Origin: Spirogloea muscicola
Lineage: Eukaryota > Streptophyta > Zygnematophyceae > Spirogloeales > Spirogloeaceae
Reading direction: 5' to 3'
NCBI GenBank assembly: GCA_009602725.1
Contig: WELB01000119.1
Location: forward strand, 275,817 to 306,117
Length of the DNA stretch: 30,301 bases
Shown here one piece after another: positions 11,203 to 21,455 of the stretch; within the stretch, counting starts at the first letter, position 1; each line of letters opens with the position of its first letter. Both the position numbers and the translations under genes were made by a program. The notes under the pieces were generated by a model. It worked only from the letters and a program-made list of their open reading frames with translations. It did not search any database and was not told the origin of the DNA.

Positions 11203-14200
11203 CTAGAGGGTGACACGCCACGCAGAGCCCTCGGACTCCTCAGAAAACATGCTGTCCCTGTGGCCCATGCCAAGCAGCGAGAGCTCAGCCAGCCGCTCCA
11301 GCGCACTGCCTATTTCCTCAGCACAGCCCTCGTCAGCTTCACCAGCATTCAGGGTGGAGGATTCCGAGGTAGCCTTCACGTGCGCTCCGTTGGGGGACTC
11401 TGATCTGTACCCTGCAACGTCCGTCTTGCATTCGCCTGGTGTGTCGGCAGAGGCATACAGATGCAGGTGGTGACGGCCAGTGCCCTCGTACGCGTCCCGT
11501 GCGATGCAGTAGCGCAGTAGCTCCCGCCAGTTCGCATCTTGGTACAATGCAACAGGATGTCCAAGCACCACAAGCAGGGCCTGCAGGCGCATCACTCCAA
11601 GCAAATGTTGGCACAACCTTCAAGAAAAGCAGATAGTGTTCTCGAGGTTGTTGACTTATATACAGGTAAACTTACATGACCACCTATCGCTCTGTGGCTA
11701 GCAGTCAGCAGTCAGCAGTCAGCAGACCAACTGCAGTTGATGCAGCTATTGATGGGCGCTCCCCTGGGTGTCATTTGCACCCAATTCTCCAAAACCAATG
11801 CTTATGTACATCTGTTGCAACCGAAGGACGAACAAGGACGTTGGACCTTAGCTCGCGTAATGGCAACATTGAAGCGCTTAGCATTGCCCAGGATGCCCGC
11901 GTGCGAGTCCTCGCCATCGTCAAGGGGTCGTGTGCTGACTGTTGAGATGAATATGATTCTCTCCTCTTGGCCCTGCAATCATGTTACCGACTTTGTAAGC
12001 TCCCCTGGGAGGCATGTCCAATCCCTCTCCCGCTACGAGGAGATCAAGGGAGAGCTCCCCGACATTGTATAGTGACAAGATCATATTGAGGGCTCAGCGT
12101 GTGACCTTGATACTGTTGAGCAGTCATGGTTTCTGCCAACGAGCTAATAGAACAACCTCTCCAGTTCCTTGAATGCTTAAATCTGCGGAGAATGTATACA
12201 ACAGATGACCTGGTAGTCGTCGACCGTGCCAACTCGCACTCCTGCAAGCTGCCGCTCCCTCAACAACAAGCGAATCCGTCGGACCTGCATCAGAGAGGTC
12301 GTCAGGCAAACAAGCGGACTCCGAAACATCTTGCTGTGCTACAAGTCAGCATATCAAAGGAGCTGGTCAGCGCAAGTCAGCCCATTGGACCTGCTTGCGA
12401 TAGGGGGTCATGACGCCTATGTCTCCGATAGTTGCATTTCTGCTTGCTAGCAGCCCCTCAACCAAGTCAACAAGTCGGGTGGCTTCCACAGGTGTAGTAA
12501 GATGGGGAGTCGCCATCCTGCACTTGAGTGCCCTGGACTCCAACGAATAGCATCGGGAATGACCTCCCACGTAACTCCGCCCAGCCTGAAGGTGGCTCAA
12601 CCGCTGAGGCCTGCAAGGTATCATTGTTGAACATAACGAGGGTAAATCTCTACAGTCTCTTGAAGCGGCAATGAAGCATGAGCATTTTTGGCCTCTTCAC
12701 ATGCCACCATAAGCAATATGCAGGTGAGGGCTTGATTGGTACAGATTGTTTATCACTGTGATAGTCATCATTATGCTTCAAATTTGCAGTCCTCCGTCGC
12801 AGTTCTTAACGATGGTGGGGCTGGACCGTCACAGACCTACCTTGGCGCAGGCAATGAGCTCGTCATTATAGAACATCCTTGAAGGCAGCTCCAATAGCTG
12901 CACCATTTCATACAACCCCAACAGATGTTGGCCCTCAGGTTGCTCGCAATCTGTTGCCAGCATCTTGCTCGGTTTGAGATGTAGGGTTGAAGGTTGCTGA
13001 ACACCTAGTAAACTCTATCTTGCACTGCCAACATGTGATGCAGTGCATCAGCACTTCACTGGCACAAGGATGGCATTTGCTGCTGTTGCTGCAATGGTTC
13101 AGTATTGACAGCATCGAGCACCTTGCTGTTGGCCCTGTAATTCTTCACGAGCTTCGCCTCCGTCTTTTCAGGTGCAATCTTCTTGGCAAGCACAATCTTC
13201 TCCAGCAACGACAGTCCAAAGCCTGTCCTTCTCGCCTCCTCCGAATGCACCTAGAAAGCGGCTTGTCAAAGTAGAAGTCATGGTGCAAGAACCAAGACTG
13301 ATGATGCCATCCCAAGGGTTTTCAGATGTGAAGCTCTCAGCAGGGGTCACATCCACTTGTTGAGGCACATGCAAGACTTGCAATGTCGCTTCGTTTTCAT
13401 CCTGCCAACACTTTATGCATGTCATCACAGGCATGTCTTCACAAGCGCAGAGATGATGAAAATCTCCATTATAGGAAATGCAGACTTGCACTCTGGCAAG
13501 TATCAACTCACCACAGGGCCAAGCTGACAAGGATCCCCGCACAAGAGAATGCGGGTCCCACTGTTGGCGAGTGTTAGGGGGATCAATGTCTCTGGAATAA
13601 GAGCCTGTGCATACGGTTTGGGCAAACAGACATCTCTATTGAAGGACATCAGCTGACCAGACCAACAAATGCTCGAGCAAGCAGCTGTAATGCTCGAAGG
13701 TGCTGCGCTTCTTTGGAATGTAGTCATAATCAAGCTACTACAGTAAGGCTTTCTTGCTCAGCACAGCAAGCAATCTCCCATTGCTCTGCACAGCAAGCTG
13801 TTTTTAAGCACAATTCAATCTATGTATACCTGACCAGCTTCATCAATCAGTATGTGCGAGAAAGAAGCCCCGAATGGGTACAGCGGCAAGGAATGGAGCA
13901 GAGAAGCAGAGGCACAGGTGCCGATGATAATCCTGAATTGTTCTGGATTAGATTTGAGGTCAAAGAGACCAAGTTGCTCATTGTAACAGCAGAAATTTGG
14001 CCCACCATATCGCCTGTATGCAAAAGCGTGGCTCAGATAGGCTGTCCAAAATTTCTCCCAGCAACAGATTTGCATGAAGTGGCTTAGTAGGAGGCGCCTC
14101 AATTGGGGCTGGGCTGTCAGGGATATAGAACGAAGAGAAACCACGAAGACGGACGTGCAGGTTGTCTAGGATTCCCAGGAGAGCCATCATGAGAGTTCCA

Positions 14201-17200
14201 CTCAAGTAGCAAAAGTGGTGAGTAATTTTTGACAAGCTATGAGATCATGGGTTGCTACCCAATGACATCGTCTTTGACTGAGGCCGCCATTCGGTGTGGG
14301 TCAACCAAGCGCCACATAACATCTGGAGAGATGCCACCCTGGCTCGCCACTCCGCTGCAAAAGAAGGTGATGTCAGACCTCGCTGTATAAGTATATGTAT
14401 ATGGTGTGAATGCATAGAAGAGAATATGCTCATACTATTGTGGCAGTCTCCTTCTCCAAGCTACCCTCTGCACCAATGATTATGAACAAGGTGCCCGACA
14501 CAGCAAGCTCGTCTCTCCCCTCGACGTTCAGACTCGTGGAAGATTTTGCCGACAAATGTAGCTACTGCCCATATTTGTGCAGGTGACACCAGTCACAAAA
14601 TGGAGAAGAAGAAACCCAGGTGGGGCTTTACTGATAAGGTGCTGAAGAGGATTCCAAAGAGGATCCAATTGTTACTGCTGGTTGTAGCGCCAATTGAAAG
14701 CTGAAATAGATGACTAATCATGCTGACCTGCAAAGGATGTCTGCTGCATAGTTGGAGGGCGCACAGGCACATATTCTGGCTGTAGAATCGTGACACAGAA
14801 TCTGCAGTATGCATTCTAAGACCTTCACGGACGGAAGTTGCCAGGTTATAGTTAGTCAGTCTCCTTCCTTGAATTATTCCGTGGGGCCCTCAATGGCCAT
14901 GATGTTGCAAATATGGGTATCAAAAGATTGCAAGGCCTTCTGGATCAAGAGTTGCTCAAAAGGCATTTGACTGCAAAGATGAGTCAATGACCTACCATTA
15001 TGGTCTTGCCAGTGCCAGGTGGCCCTATGATGGTATATGGGCCTGAGCCATGGGAAGCCTCCAGGAGCATCTTTACTGCGCCAATCTGCTCTTCATTCAG
15101 CACCTCATTGATCTGCCAGCCAGCATAAGACTGATATGGGTTGTATGCATGTAGTAATCTGTGCTGATTATGCGAATGACAGTCAAGACGTCTTTACTAG
15201 AGTGAGGGTTTGTGAGATCGTGGACACTGCCCAGCCTCACGCTCAAGGGAAGTCTTACCAGCTGCAGTGGCTCCCTTGCCTTCAAGAGTCTTCTGCAAAC
15301 ACAGTGGACCGTGATCATTCGCACTGGCAAGGCAAAGCATCTTCATGAGTTCCAACCTGCAGAATGTGGGAGGTCTGCCTAGCAATTGACAACTTCTTGG
15401 GTGATTACCTCGCGCTGTCGCCTCTGTCTGCTGGTTTGCCTTCTGTCAGGTCTTGCGTCTGCGGAGAGGATATATTCTGGGCCTCTTCTACCTCGCAGTG
15501 GCAGGGCAGAAGTGTGACATGACACGACCTGGCCGCGCTTATGGCAACGTGCATCCGCTGCCAAGCAAGGACAAGGTAACCAGCTCTTTGTTGGTATAGT
15601 TACCTGCAAGGTAAAAGTAACTAAGCGTAACAGTCACAATGAGTAGCATATTTGACCTTGATTTCATTGACATAAGCGCTGGCCATTTGTGGGTTCCCAG
15701 GAGAAGGTTACATTCACCTCCAGTGCAAGACGATCAAAGCTGAAGCGGACATGGACTAATTCGTGCTCCAGCGAACGGACAGAAGAGGTGAAAGCCTTGG
15801 TTAAACGCAAGTACAGCTGAACACAGTCAAGACAGCCACCGAGGTATCAGTTGTAGTGCTTGCTGAACAGCACAGCTTTGTGCCATACTCTTCTCATCTC
15901 CTCCTTCAACTAGTTTATGCGGACCATTGCTCTATACAGGTTGCATCTCTTTCCAAGAATCTGGGCATCACCTGGGGAGTCTCCCGGAGATCTACTGCCT
16001 GTACAGTAGCAGCACATCCAATAAAGGGAAGCCGAGCGAGGCGTACGTACACCACATCTCCTCTCAGTACTGCCGGCCTGTTTTCTAGCAGGCCAGGTAC
16101 CTTACAAAGAGGAAGTAAAAGATAAGTCAGCGTTGCTCCTGAAGGCAGTACCTGCCTCAGGTCAGGGAGTGCTTGGGGAAGCTGTGCCTGCCTGGAGCTG
16201 GTACACGAGCTTGTCTGAAGCAAGTGGCATCCGCTGGAGAAGATGGACGTTGAACATGTCGTAGGCCCTGATGTCAAGTTGTATGGCAGCCTCCTCGAGC
16301 TTCAGCTGATTTGACAGCTGCAAAAGGGCAGCTCCTTCGTAGTCCAATGCAATGCTTCGAGGGACGCAACAAGCTGGGGGTCAAGGTCACCATCAAGCTT
16401 CTGCATGTTGACTTGGTAAGCGTCATGGAGCAAGAGAAGGTCATTTCATCGACAAGCAGCGAGCCTGAGGAATACCTCATCCAGTTGCTTATGGAGACAG
16501 CCACACTTTTGCCGGCTGCTTCGGTGGGGAGCTAGCGAAAAGGGGATCTTGCTGGGGCCCCTGTTGACTTGCAATGGCGCATGAAGAGGCCTCGAAAAGG
16601 CCTGCAGAACCACCTGCCGATGGTAGCTGGCCATCCATGGCAGCATCTCCGGAGGGTGCGCCACTGAGAATTGGACAGGGGGCTTGTCAAAGAGGTACTT
16701 CAGGGAGGCCGGGAAGAAGGGCTTTGCTTCCTTGCTGCGTGCAGAAGAATGAGTAGCGCTTGCAGCATCAGCCAAAGCAACAGATGAACCTGCGGGTGTT
16801 CACCGAAAGCACAGCTGGATGAACGGCAGAATGACAATTGCTGCACCTTAGGAAGGAGTCCACCTCCGCGGCATTGCGAGCAATGAGTGCAGTGACTCTG
16901 CGCCCCACGATGCAGAGAGCCTGGGAAGGCTGTGGAGAGGAGTTGCTGGCAATTGTTGGGAGCAGAGCGAACGTCAGGAGCAGCCACTGGTGCAGGAAGG
17001 CCGCCTCCTGGGGCGTGCACAGCAGCTCCTGTGGTGCACACCACGCCTTTGAGCTAAGAGATAAGGCAGCTGCCAGTCCAGCGGTCTGAGCAAATAGCTG
17101 ATGCCTAAGCCCCTTTGGACATGAATATAGAAGTTCCCATCCTATAACCCGTGATCCTGGACTTTGGGCTGACGGCGTCCTGCCCCAGTTGACTGCGCCC

Positions 17201-18079
17201 TGCCCTGCCGCAGTACAAGGCATTGCAGGCAAGCCAGCAGTGCCCAGAGTGCGGGATGAGAGCCTGGAGCAGAGCGCGAGCACGAGTGAGGTGGTACTCA
17301 CGACGGTGAGCTGATACTCTGAACGGGGCGGCAGGAGCACCGCCCGGCCGGCACCCCGTTCGCGTGGCCTGGCAAGCCCGTGGTCGTCGTGGATCGACGT
17401 GGTAGAGCCCAGTGACGGCAGCAGCCGCAGGTCCAGCAGCAGCGCTGGCACGCTGCCGCAGTTGTGCACTGACAAGGAACGGAAGTACGCCGGCGCAGCA
17501 AATCTGGTGTCACCGCGGGTCAGCAGCGGCCCCCGGAAGCCAGGGAGGAATGGGGCGGCGGCCTCCTGGGCGAAGGCGGCAGCGCGCTTGACGCCAAAGT
17601 CCACGCTGTGCGACAGGACGATGGGGCCGCCCGCCAGCATGAGCTGCATGGCCACCGGCATGGACGTCAGACGACCCACATCGTGGCCGCAGAGAAAACG
17701 GCAGCGCAAGCCGTCGAAGGGCAAGGCAGGGCAAGGCTAGACAAGGCAAGGCAACGCTGGCGCATCAATGTGGGGCCGCCGCACCGCTTGGGGGCCCGCG
17801 CGGATGGCGTCCAGAAGGCGCGCCTCGTGGCCGGCCATGGCCTCCGCCGCCCATGCTGGCAGCTCCGTGGCGGCTGCCTGTGGCGGGCTCGGGTACAGGT
17901 CCAGGATCATCCCCGCGACCGGGCTGGGCATGGCCTCCTCTGAAGCTCGCCGTGCTTGCCAGGCGAGGCCCTGCGGAGCCAGCGCCGAATCCGAGAGCCA
18001 CAGTGATGAACCTGGGAGCTGCCAGGCTCACCTGCGACTGCGTCAGGCCGAGCATGGGGGGCTGCTGCAGCCGCACCAT
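11203..18079 (-). CDS. SDE3: SDE3/MOV10-like SF1 RNA helicase, with an apparent one-base frameshift
   Basis: Upf1-like SF1 RNA helicase; plant SDE3 acts in RNA silencing. Well-phased core exons (minus): 15130-14996 (Walker A GPPGTGKT at 15002-15025), 14779-14728 (CAPSNYAAD), 14354-14259, 14013-13830 (DEAGQ), 13604-13512 (GDPCQLGPV), 13250-13122 (LVKNYR), 12897-12841, 12610-12391 (frameshifted; TPYRKQ), 12284-12210 (VGTVDDYQ), 11972-11847 (GQE...RFNVAITRAK), 11580-11203. Upstream: 15816-15718, 16100-15972 (VPGLLENRPAVLRGD), about 16369-16192 (RAYDMFNV), 16734-16614, 17028-16847, an exon ending 17302, and probably 17970 onward and 18079-18032 (proposed start). The N-terminal exons resemble the SDE3 beta-rich region only weakly. 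Unresolved: joins between 15718 and 15130, and the helix after Walker A, perhaps 14939-14909 with a GC donor. Exon 12610-12391 is 220 bases and switches frame after GDSPSYY. Confidence 0.85.
11701..11724. repeat. 7-bp microsatellite (GCAGTCA)n in a helicase intron
   Basis: GCAGTCA is repeated three times followed by GCAG, inside the last intron of the helicase gene (11846-11581). It is short and perfect, and nothing suggests a function. Confidence 0.7.
12391..12610 (-). other. Helicase exon carrying a one-base frameshift
   Basis: On the minus strand the first part reads SGWAELRGRSFPMLFVGVQG and on to GDSPSYY, matching the SDE3/MOV10 segment before motif V. The same exon then matches the family only in the next frame (PVEATRLVDL ... 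IGVMTPYRKQ). The switch lies near 12495 at TACTACACCTGTGG. The flanking splice sites are both phase 0, yet the exon is 220 bases long, one more than a multiple of three. No splice-site pair at this spot can absorb it. Confidence 0.8.
16101..16191 (-). other. Probable GC-AG intron in the helicase gene
   Basis: The upstream exon ends ...SDKLVYQLQ at 16192 with CAG, the intron begins GCAGGC, and the acceptor TTTGTAAG precedes 16100. The product reads VYQLQVPGLLENRPAVLRGD, matching the SDE3/MOV10 LxLEVPG...RPS block. The only GT alternative (before VYQLQ) removes five conserved-position residues. Confidence 0.65.
17706..17757. repeat. GGCAA/GGCAGGGCAA low-complexity run
   Basis: A run of (A)GGCAA-type units with GGCTAGA interruptions lies between two putative N-terminal exons of the helicase gene and breaks the reading frame there with an in-frame TAG on the minus strand. 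It is most simply intronic. Confidence 0.5.
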
Positions 18080-18230
18080 ACAGCGAGTCCCTGACTGTCT
18101 CAACAGGAAGCCTTAGAGTGAGGCCAAGGAAGAAAGAAGCGGCTGCTGATATTTTAAAATCGGCTGTAAACTGCCAGCCAGATGCATACAGGTGTTCATG
18201 ACGGAGCCAAAGGCTAGGAAGAAAGAAGAG
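18080..18230. other. Short spacer upstream of the helicase gene
   Basis: About 150 bases between the proposed helicase start and the retroelement-derived region. It contains an AT-rich stretch (GATATTTTAAAATCG near 18147-18161) that could belong to the helicase promoter on the minus strand. No ORF of interest is present. Confidence 0.35.
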
Positions 18231-18370
18231 CGCGCGCCCATAGAGAAGAAAGTGCTCGCCCATTGAGAATAGGGGCTGGAAAACAAATGAGCTCGCCCAT
18301 AGAAGCGAGGGGCTGGTAGAAGCCAGCCAAAAAAGAATGGACAAAATCCAAAGAGCTACAGGAGAATCAC
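18230..18370 (-). repeat. Retroelement 3' tail, two hairpin modules
   Basis: Holds GCTCGCCCATTGAGAATA followed by a partial hairpin half (18251-18285), then GAGCTCGCCCATAGAAG and a hairpin (GGCTGG at 18311-18316, CCAGCC at 18323-18328), AAAAAAGAATGGACAAAATC and the end motif ACTCAGTAACCTCTGCT near 18368. A segment of about 65 bases (18296-18360) is nearly identical to 19151-19219. Confidence 0.75.
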
Positions 18371-18970
18371 TCAGTAACCTCTGCTAAGCAGCCGCAGGTC
18401 GGAGATGCTAGGCTCGTTGAAGTGGGTCCCCTGGCCAGAGCCAGAGGCAGCAGCGAGGGCTCTGCCGGCACGAAGGTGCAACGCCCGGGCCATAGACCTC
18501 TGCAGCGAGACGGCCAGGCGCATTCGATACACTTGCGCCAGCGACCCGACTGCAGGAAAGCTCCCCATGGAAGCGACGGGCGATGGTGTGGCGGGCGAGC
18601 TGGGTGAGCAGCTCGAGCCACCGAGCGCCCACCGCCCCATGGGTGTCAATTGCCAACGGGAAGAACTCGTCTTCCCGCGGATGGTCTGCGTACTTCAGCT
18701 CTTTGGCCCGAGCAGCGCAGGCGACCGCATACCCAGCCTTGGAGGCACATTGAGCTGGGTGTGAGCGGTCGTAGGCATGTGGTCACCATGTCCAGGAGAA
18801 GACGTGGCCCGCCGGCCTGTGGGGTGGCCACCAGGTCTACACGCCGGGCGTGGAGACCGTCGGCCCTTTCCTGAATCGGCATGATGCCGGAGTGCTCCGC
18901 TGCCAAGGAGAAGCCCGCCTCCAACAGCATGCCATCCATCGCGTCGCGGAGGCGGTCGTGGGCTGCTGTC
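18371..18970 (-). pseudogene. Retroelement nuclease-ORF copy, 5'-truncated and frameshifted
   Basis: Minus-strand remnant ending in ISDLRLLSRGY-stop. Pieces in different frames cover AHDRLRDAM, LLEAGFSLAAEHSGIMPIQE, ARRVDLVATPQAGGP, LLLDMVTT, then (shifted) the KY-DHP segment and GSLAQVYRMRLAVSLQRSMA through GRALAAASGSGQGTHF. The frame is lost just after the LLLDMVTT core by a small deletion near 18775. The 5' end abuts a half-hairpin GCTGGAAAAGCCAGCCC at about 18972, so the zinc finger is missing. Confidence 0.75.
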
Positions 18971-19260
18971 CGCTGGAAAAGCCAGCCCGAAAAAGAAATA
19001 GAGAAGAGGGCTGGCAAAGCCAGCCTAAAAAGAATGGACAATGTCTGAAGCCAAAGAAAAGAGGTGCCGAAAAGAGAAAGTGCTCGCCCATTGAGGATAG
19101 GGGCTGGAAACAGAAGCGCGGCCAGATTGACTGGTGGCTGGGAAAGAAAGAGCTCGCCCATAGAAGAGAGGGGCTGGCAGAAGCCAGCCAAAAAAGAATG
19201 GACAAAATCCAGAGAGCTACAACTGGTGCCGAAAAGAAGGGAAACACACAGCTAGGCATC
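18971..19260 (-). repeat. Cluster of hairpin-tail modules without ORF
   Basis: At least four hairpin-like modules in the same orientation: GCTGGAAAAGCCAGC at 18972-18986, GGGCTGGCAAAGCCAGCC at 19008-19025, a broken one after GCTCGCCCATTGAGGATA at about 19080-19112, and GGGCTGGCAGAAGCCAGCC at 19171-19189. Each is followed by an A-rich run and AGAATGGACAA. This looks like repeated insertion of very short 3'-end copies into each other. Confidence 0.7.
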
Positions 19261-19511
19261 TAGACAACTAGACATGACGAAACCACAGGAAGTACAATAC
19301 CCGCGGGTGAGCAACATCAGGTCAGAGTAGCTTGAAGCTGGAAAAGATGCAGGCAGACGAGACCCGGAAGCAGCAACAAGAAGAAGGCGCGCGGGGCGCA
19401 TGAAATGAAATGGAGGCCAATTCAGGCCGACACATTGTTCAGGCAGAGTCTAGGGCAAACTAAACAGGGCTACATAATACGGAAACCGAATCCGAAGTGC
19501 CTAAGGTGACA
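19261..19511. other. Spacer between retroelement copies
   Basis: No coding potential, RNA gene or family repeat was recognised here. A CCCGCGGGTGAGC motif at about 19302 resembles CCCACGGGTGAGC at about 19518, the end of the next ORF copy, so a remnant of another diverged 3' end is possible. Confidence 0.4.
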
Positions 19512-19514
19512 TCA

Positions 19515-21203
19515 GTACCCACGGGTGAGCACAAACAAATCCGACAAGCTAACTTGGGGAGCTGGAGCGCCGCCACGAAAGCCGGAGGCCTGACTCAAAG
19601 CGCGCCCTGCACGTTGATGAAGAGCCAATGCTTGCGAGCGCTGCAAACTAAGTGAGAGCCGCATTCTATAGTATGCAACTAAGGCCTGCGGAATGCTGTG
19701 GTGGCCCAAGCTGCCCCCCCGACTTCGACGACGCACATCAACCAGCCGGGCCAGATGCTGGATCAGGGAGGACCATTTTAAGCCGTAGCCTCCATAAATA
19801 TCCATGGCACACGGATAAAGGTGGTCCCCTCGGGGATGGTCCTGGTAGTGCCGCTCCTCCTTGCGATCTGCGCTGGACGTGGCCCAGCCAGACACGGTTG
19901 ACGTGGGTGCGCCAGCCTTGTACGCGTCGATCAGTACCACGTCCAGGAGCAGACGGGCCAACCGCCCCGGGGGGTGGCGACCACGTCCAGACGCCGCACG
20001 TACGGCTTGCCGCGCCTTGAGGAGATTGGCATGATGCCGGACACCTCCATCGCCGGATGATACCCCGCCTCTCGCACATTTCCAAACACAGTTTCCCTGA
20101 GTAAGTCGTGGCAGGCAATGGGCTCACGCCCCTCAACACATCTCAGCATATGAGCAGCTAGATCGAGCTTGTCACCGGCAATGTGGCCACACTCGCACTG
20201 GCGGATGCCAGCCAAGCAAGGGGGGGGAGGCCGAGGTGGTGGTGGAGCGCTGTACGAAACAGCTTGTCTGTGAGCCGAAGGGACTCGTATATCGGCAGGG
20301 CGTTCAGCCACTCAGACGCGCCCGGGGAGCTGATGAAAGGAGCCGGGTGAGGCCACGTCCATCGCCCTTGAGCAGTCCCTTCAATTCAGAGGCGGCCTGC
20401 ACGTTCGCAGCGTGAGTGTAGTGCGCCTGCGCTTTCCTGTCAGAACAGCGTGCCCATGCCGCAAAATCTGCATGACCCTCTGCAAGTGTTGGTAAAGAGC
20501 GCGAGAGGTCATGCAGTGCTGCGGTGAGGGAAAGCTGGAAGGGCAGGTTCCCTGTTGCAACACCCGCTATAGCGGGTGCTAAAACAGCCTGGCCCCTCAG
20601 GATGAAGCGACTGGAGATGGTGGAGGCCACTTGGGCAACAAGAGCACGGCCCGCGCGCGAGTGGACGGCATGAGCGAGGGAGCGTTGAAGCGACACGGAG
20701 AGCCGCATCCGGAAGACCTGGGCCAGGGAGCCGGCCGCGTTGAAGCCGGGCAGCCCCCCTGGCGGACCCGGCCGCCGCTCCATGGCCTGCCGGGCAAGCC
20801 GCAGCCAGCCGCTGCCATAAGCCCCGTGGACGTCTATGGCAAGGGCCGCGAACTCATCGCCTGGGGGGTGATCAGCATACTTCCGCTCCTTGCCCCGGGC
20901 CGCCAAAGCGACCGCATGCCCAGCGGTCGCCGCCGACTTGGAGGGATTGGCGGAGTCGACACAGTCGGCGGTCACCACATCCGCGATGATACGCGGACCG
21001 CCGCCGGGCGGGATGGCGACTAGGTCTGCGCGCCAAGTGTGGAGCTGACCATCGGCGCCGCGCACGGGGGGCATTGTTGACGGCATTGTTGACGAGTGCT
21101 CCACGGCCACCTTGTAGCCCGCCTCGATGAAGACACCCTGCATGCCATCCCTGAGAAGGTCATGGGATCCGGTCCTCTCGCCGCCGTGGGCACATTGGAG
21201 CAT
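19515..21203 (-). pseudogene. Longest retroelement ORF copy, two nuclease-type domains in series
   Basis: On the minus strand the first domain starts at HMLQCAHGGERTGSHDLLRD and runs through WRADLVAIPPGGGPRIIADVVTADC, KERKYADHPPGDEF, IDVHGAYGSGW and FRMRLSVSLQRSLA. A linker of about 100 residues follows, with SEWLNALPIYESLRLTDKLF. A second domain then begins at GIRQCECGHIAGDKLDLAAH (zinc finger C-x-C/H-x3-C), continuing with HDLLRE, RRLDVVATPRGG, LLLDVVLIDAY, KEERHYQDHPRGD, YYRMRLSLSLQRSQA and a terminal LTRGY-stop near 19515. Breaks are visible near 20325, at the eight-G run 20220-20227 and near 19945, so it is not intact. The R-x-D...D-V...K-Y pattern fits PD-(D/E)xK nucleases such as the endonuclease of R2-like elements. 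That family assignment is inference. Confidence 0.75.
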
Positions 21204-21383
21204 GTGGGAAAGGCCAGCCCAAAGGAATGGACAAGGTCTGAGGGAGCTTGAGTGCGAACGACTAGGACTAAGGCATCAGCTGGAAAGGCCAGCCCAAAAA
21301 AGAATGAACAAAGTACGAGAAGGGGGCCAGGGAAAGCGCTAAGGAAAACAAGCACACGAAGACACAAAGCAGCTATGCAGCAC
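21204..21383 (-). repeat. Retroelement 3' tail with two hairpin modules
   Basis: A half-hairpin GGGAAAGGCCAGCCC at 21206-21220 abuts the 5' end of the preceding long copy. A second, GCTGGAAAGGCCAGC at 21279-21293, is followed by AAAAAAGAATGAACAAAGT, GGGGGCCAGGGAAAGCGCT, AAGCACACGAAGA, AAAGCAGCTA and CACTCAGTAACCCCTGCT at about 21380. All lie 3' of an LLSRGY stop when read on the minus strand. Confidence 0.75.
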
Positions 21384-21455
21384 TCAGTAACCCCTGCTAA
21401 GCAGCCGCAGATCAGAGATGCTAGGCTCCTGGAAGTGGGTCCCCTGGCCAGAGGG
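21384..21455 (-). pseudogene. Very short 3'-terminal retroelement ORF fragment
   Basis: Only the last 20 or so codons are present on the minus strand: GQGTHFQEPSISDLRLLSRG and the stop. The upstream side joins directly into another tail (GCTCGCCCATTGAGAATA). A 70-base remnant with the same 3' end as copies more than 1 kb long is what 5' truncation during reverse transcription would leave. Confidence 0.7.

Noticed and set aside
13168-13542. 124-codon minus-strand frame between two helicase exons as coding
   Set aside because: The exons at 13604-13512 and 13250-13122 join directly in phase to give the conserved GDPCQLGPV...GFGLSLLE segment. The rest behaves as an intron.
14455-14555. Possible helicase exon reading NVEGRDELAVSGTLFIIIG on the minus strand
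   Set aside because: It has no counterpart in SDE3/MOV10, and the flanking exons (ending 14728, starting 14354) join in phase without it.
16768-17724. 318-codon open frame on the minus strand taken as one protein
   Set aside because: Only parts of it (up to 17302, and about 17028-16847) look like conserved exon sequence, separated by GTGAGT...CAG intron signals with matching phase. The open intron is chance in GC-rich DNA.
18230-19260. CRISPR-like array of hairpin repeats
   Set aside because: Repeat spacing is irregular, the repeats diverge, the spacers are retroelement tail sequence and the genes are eukaryotic.
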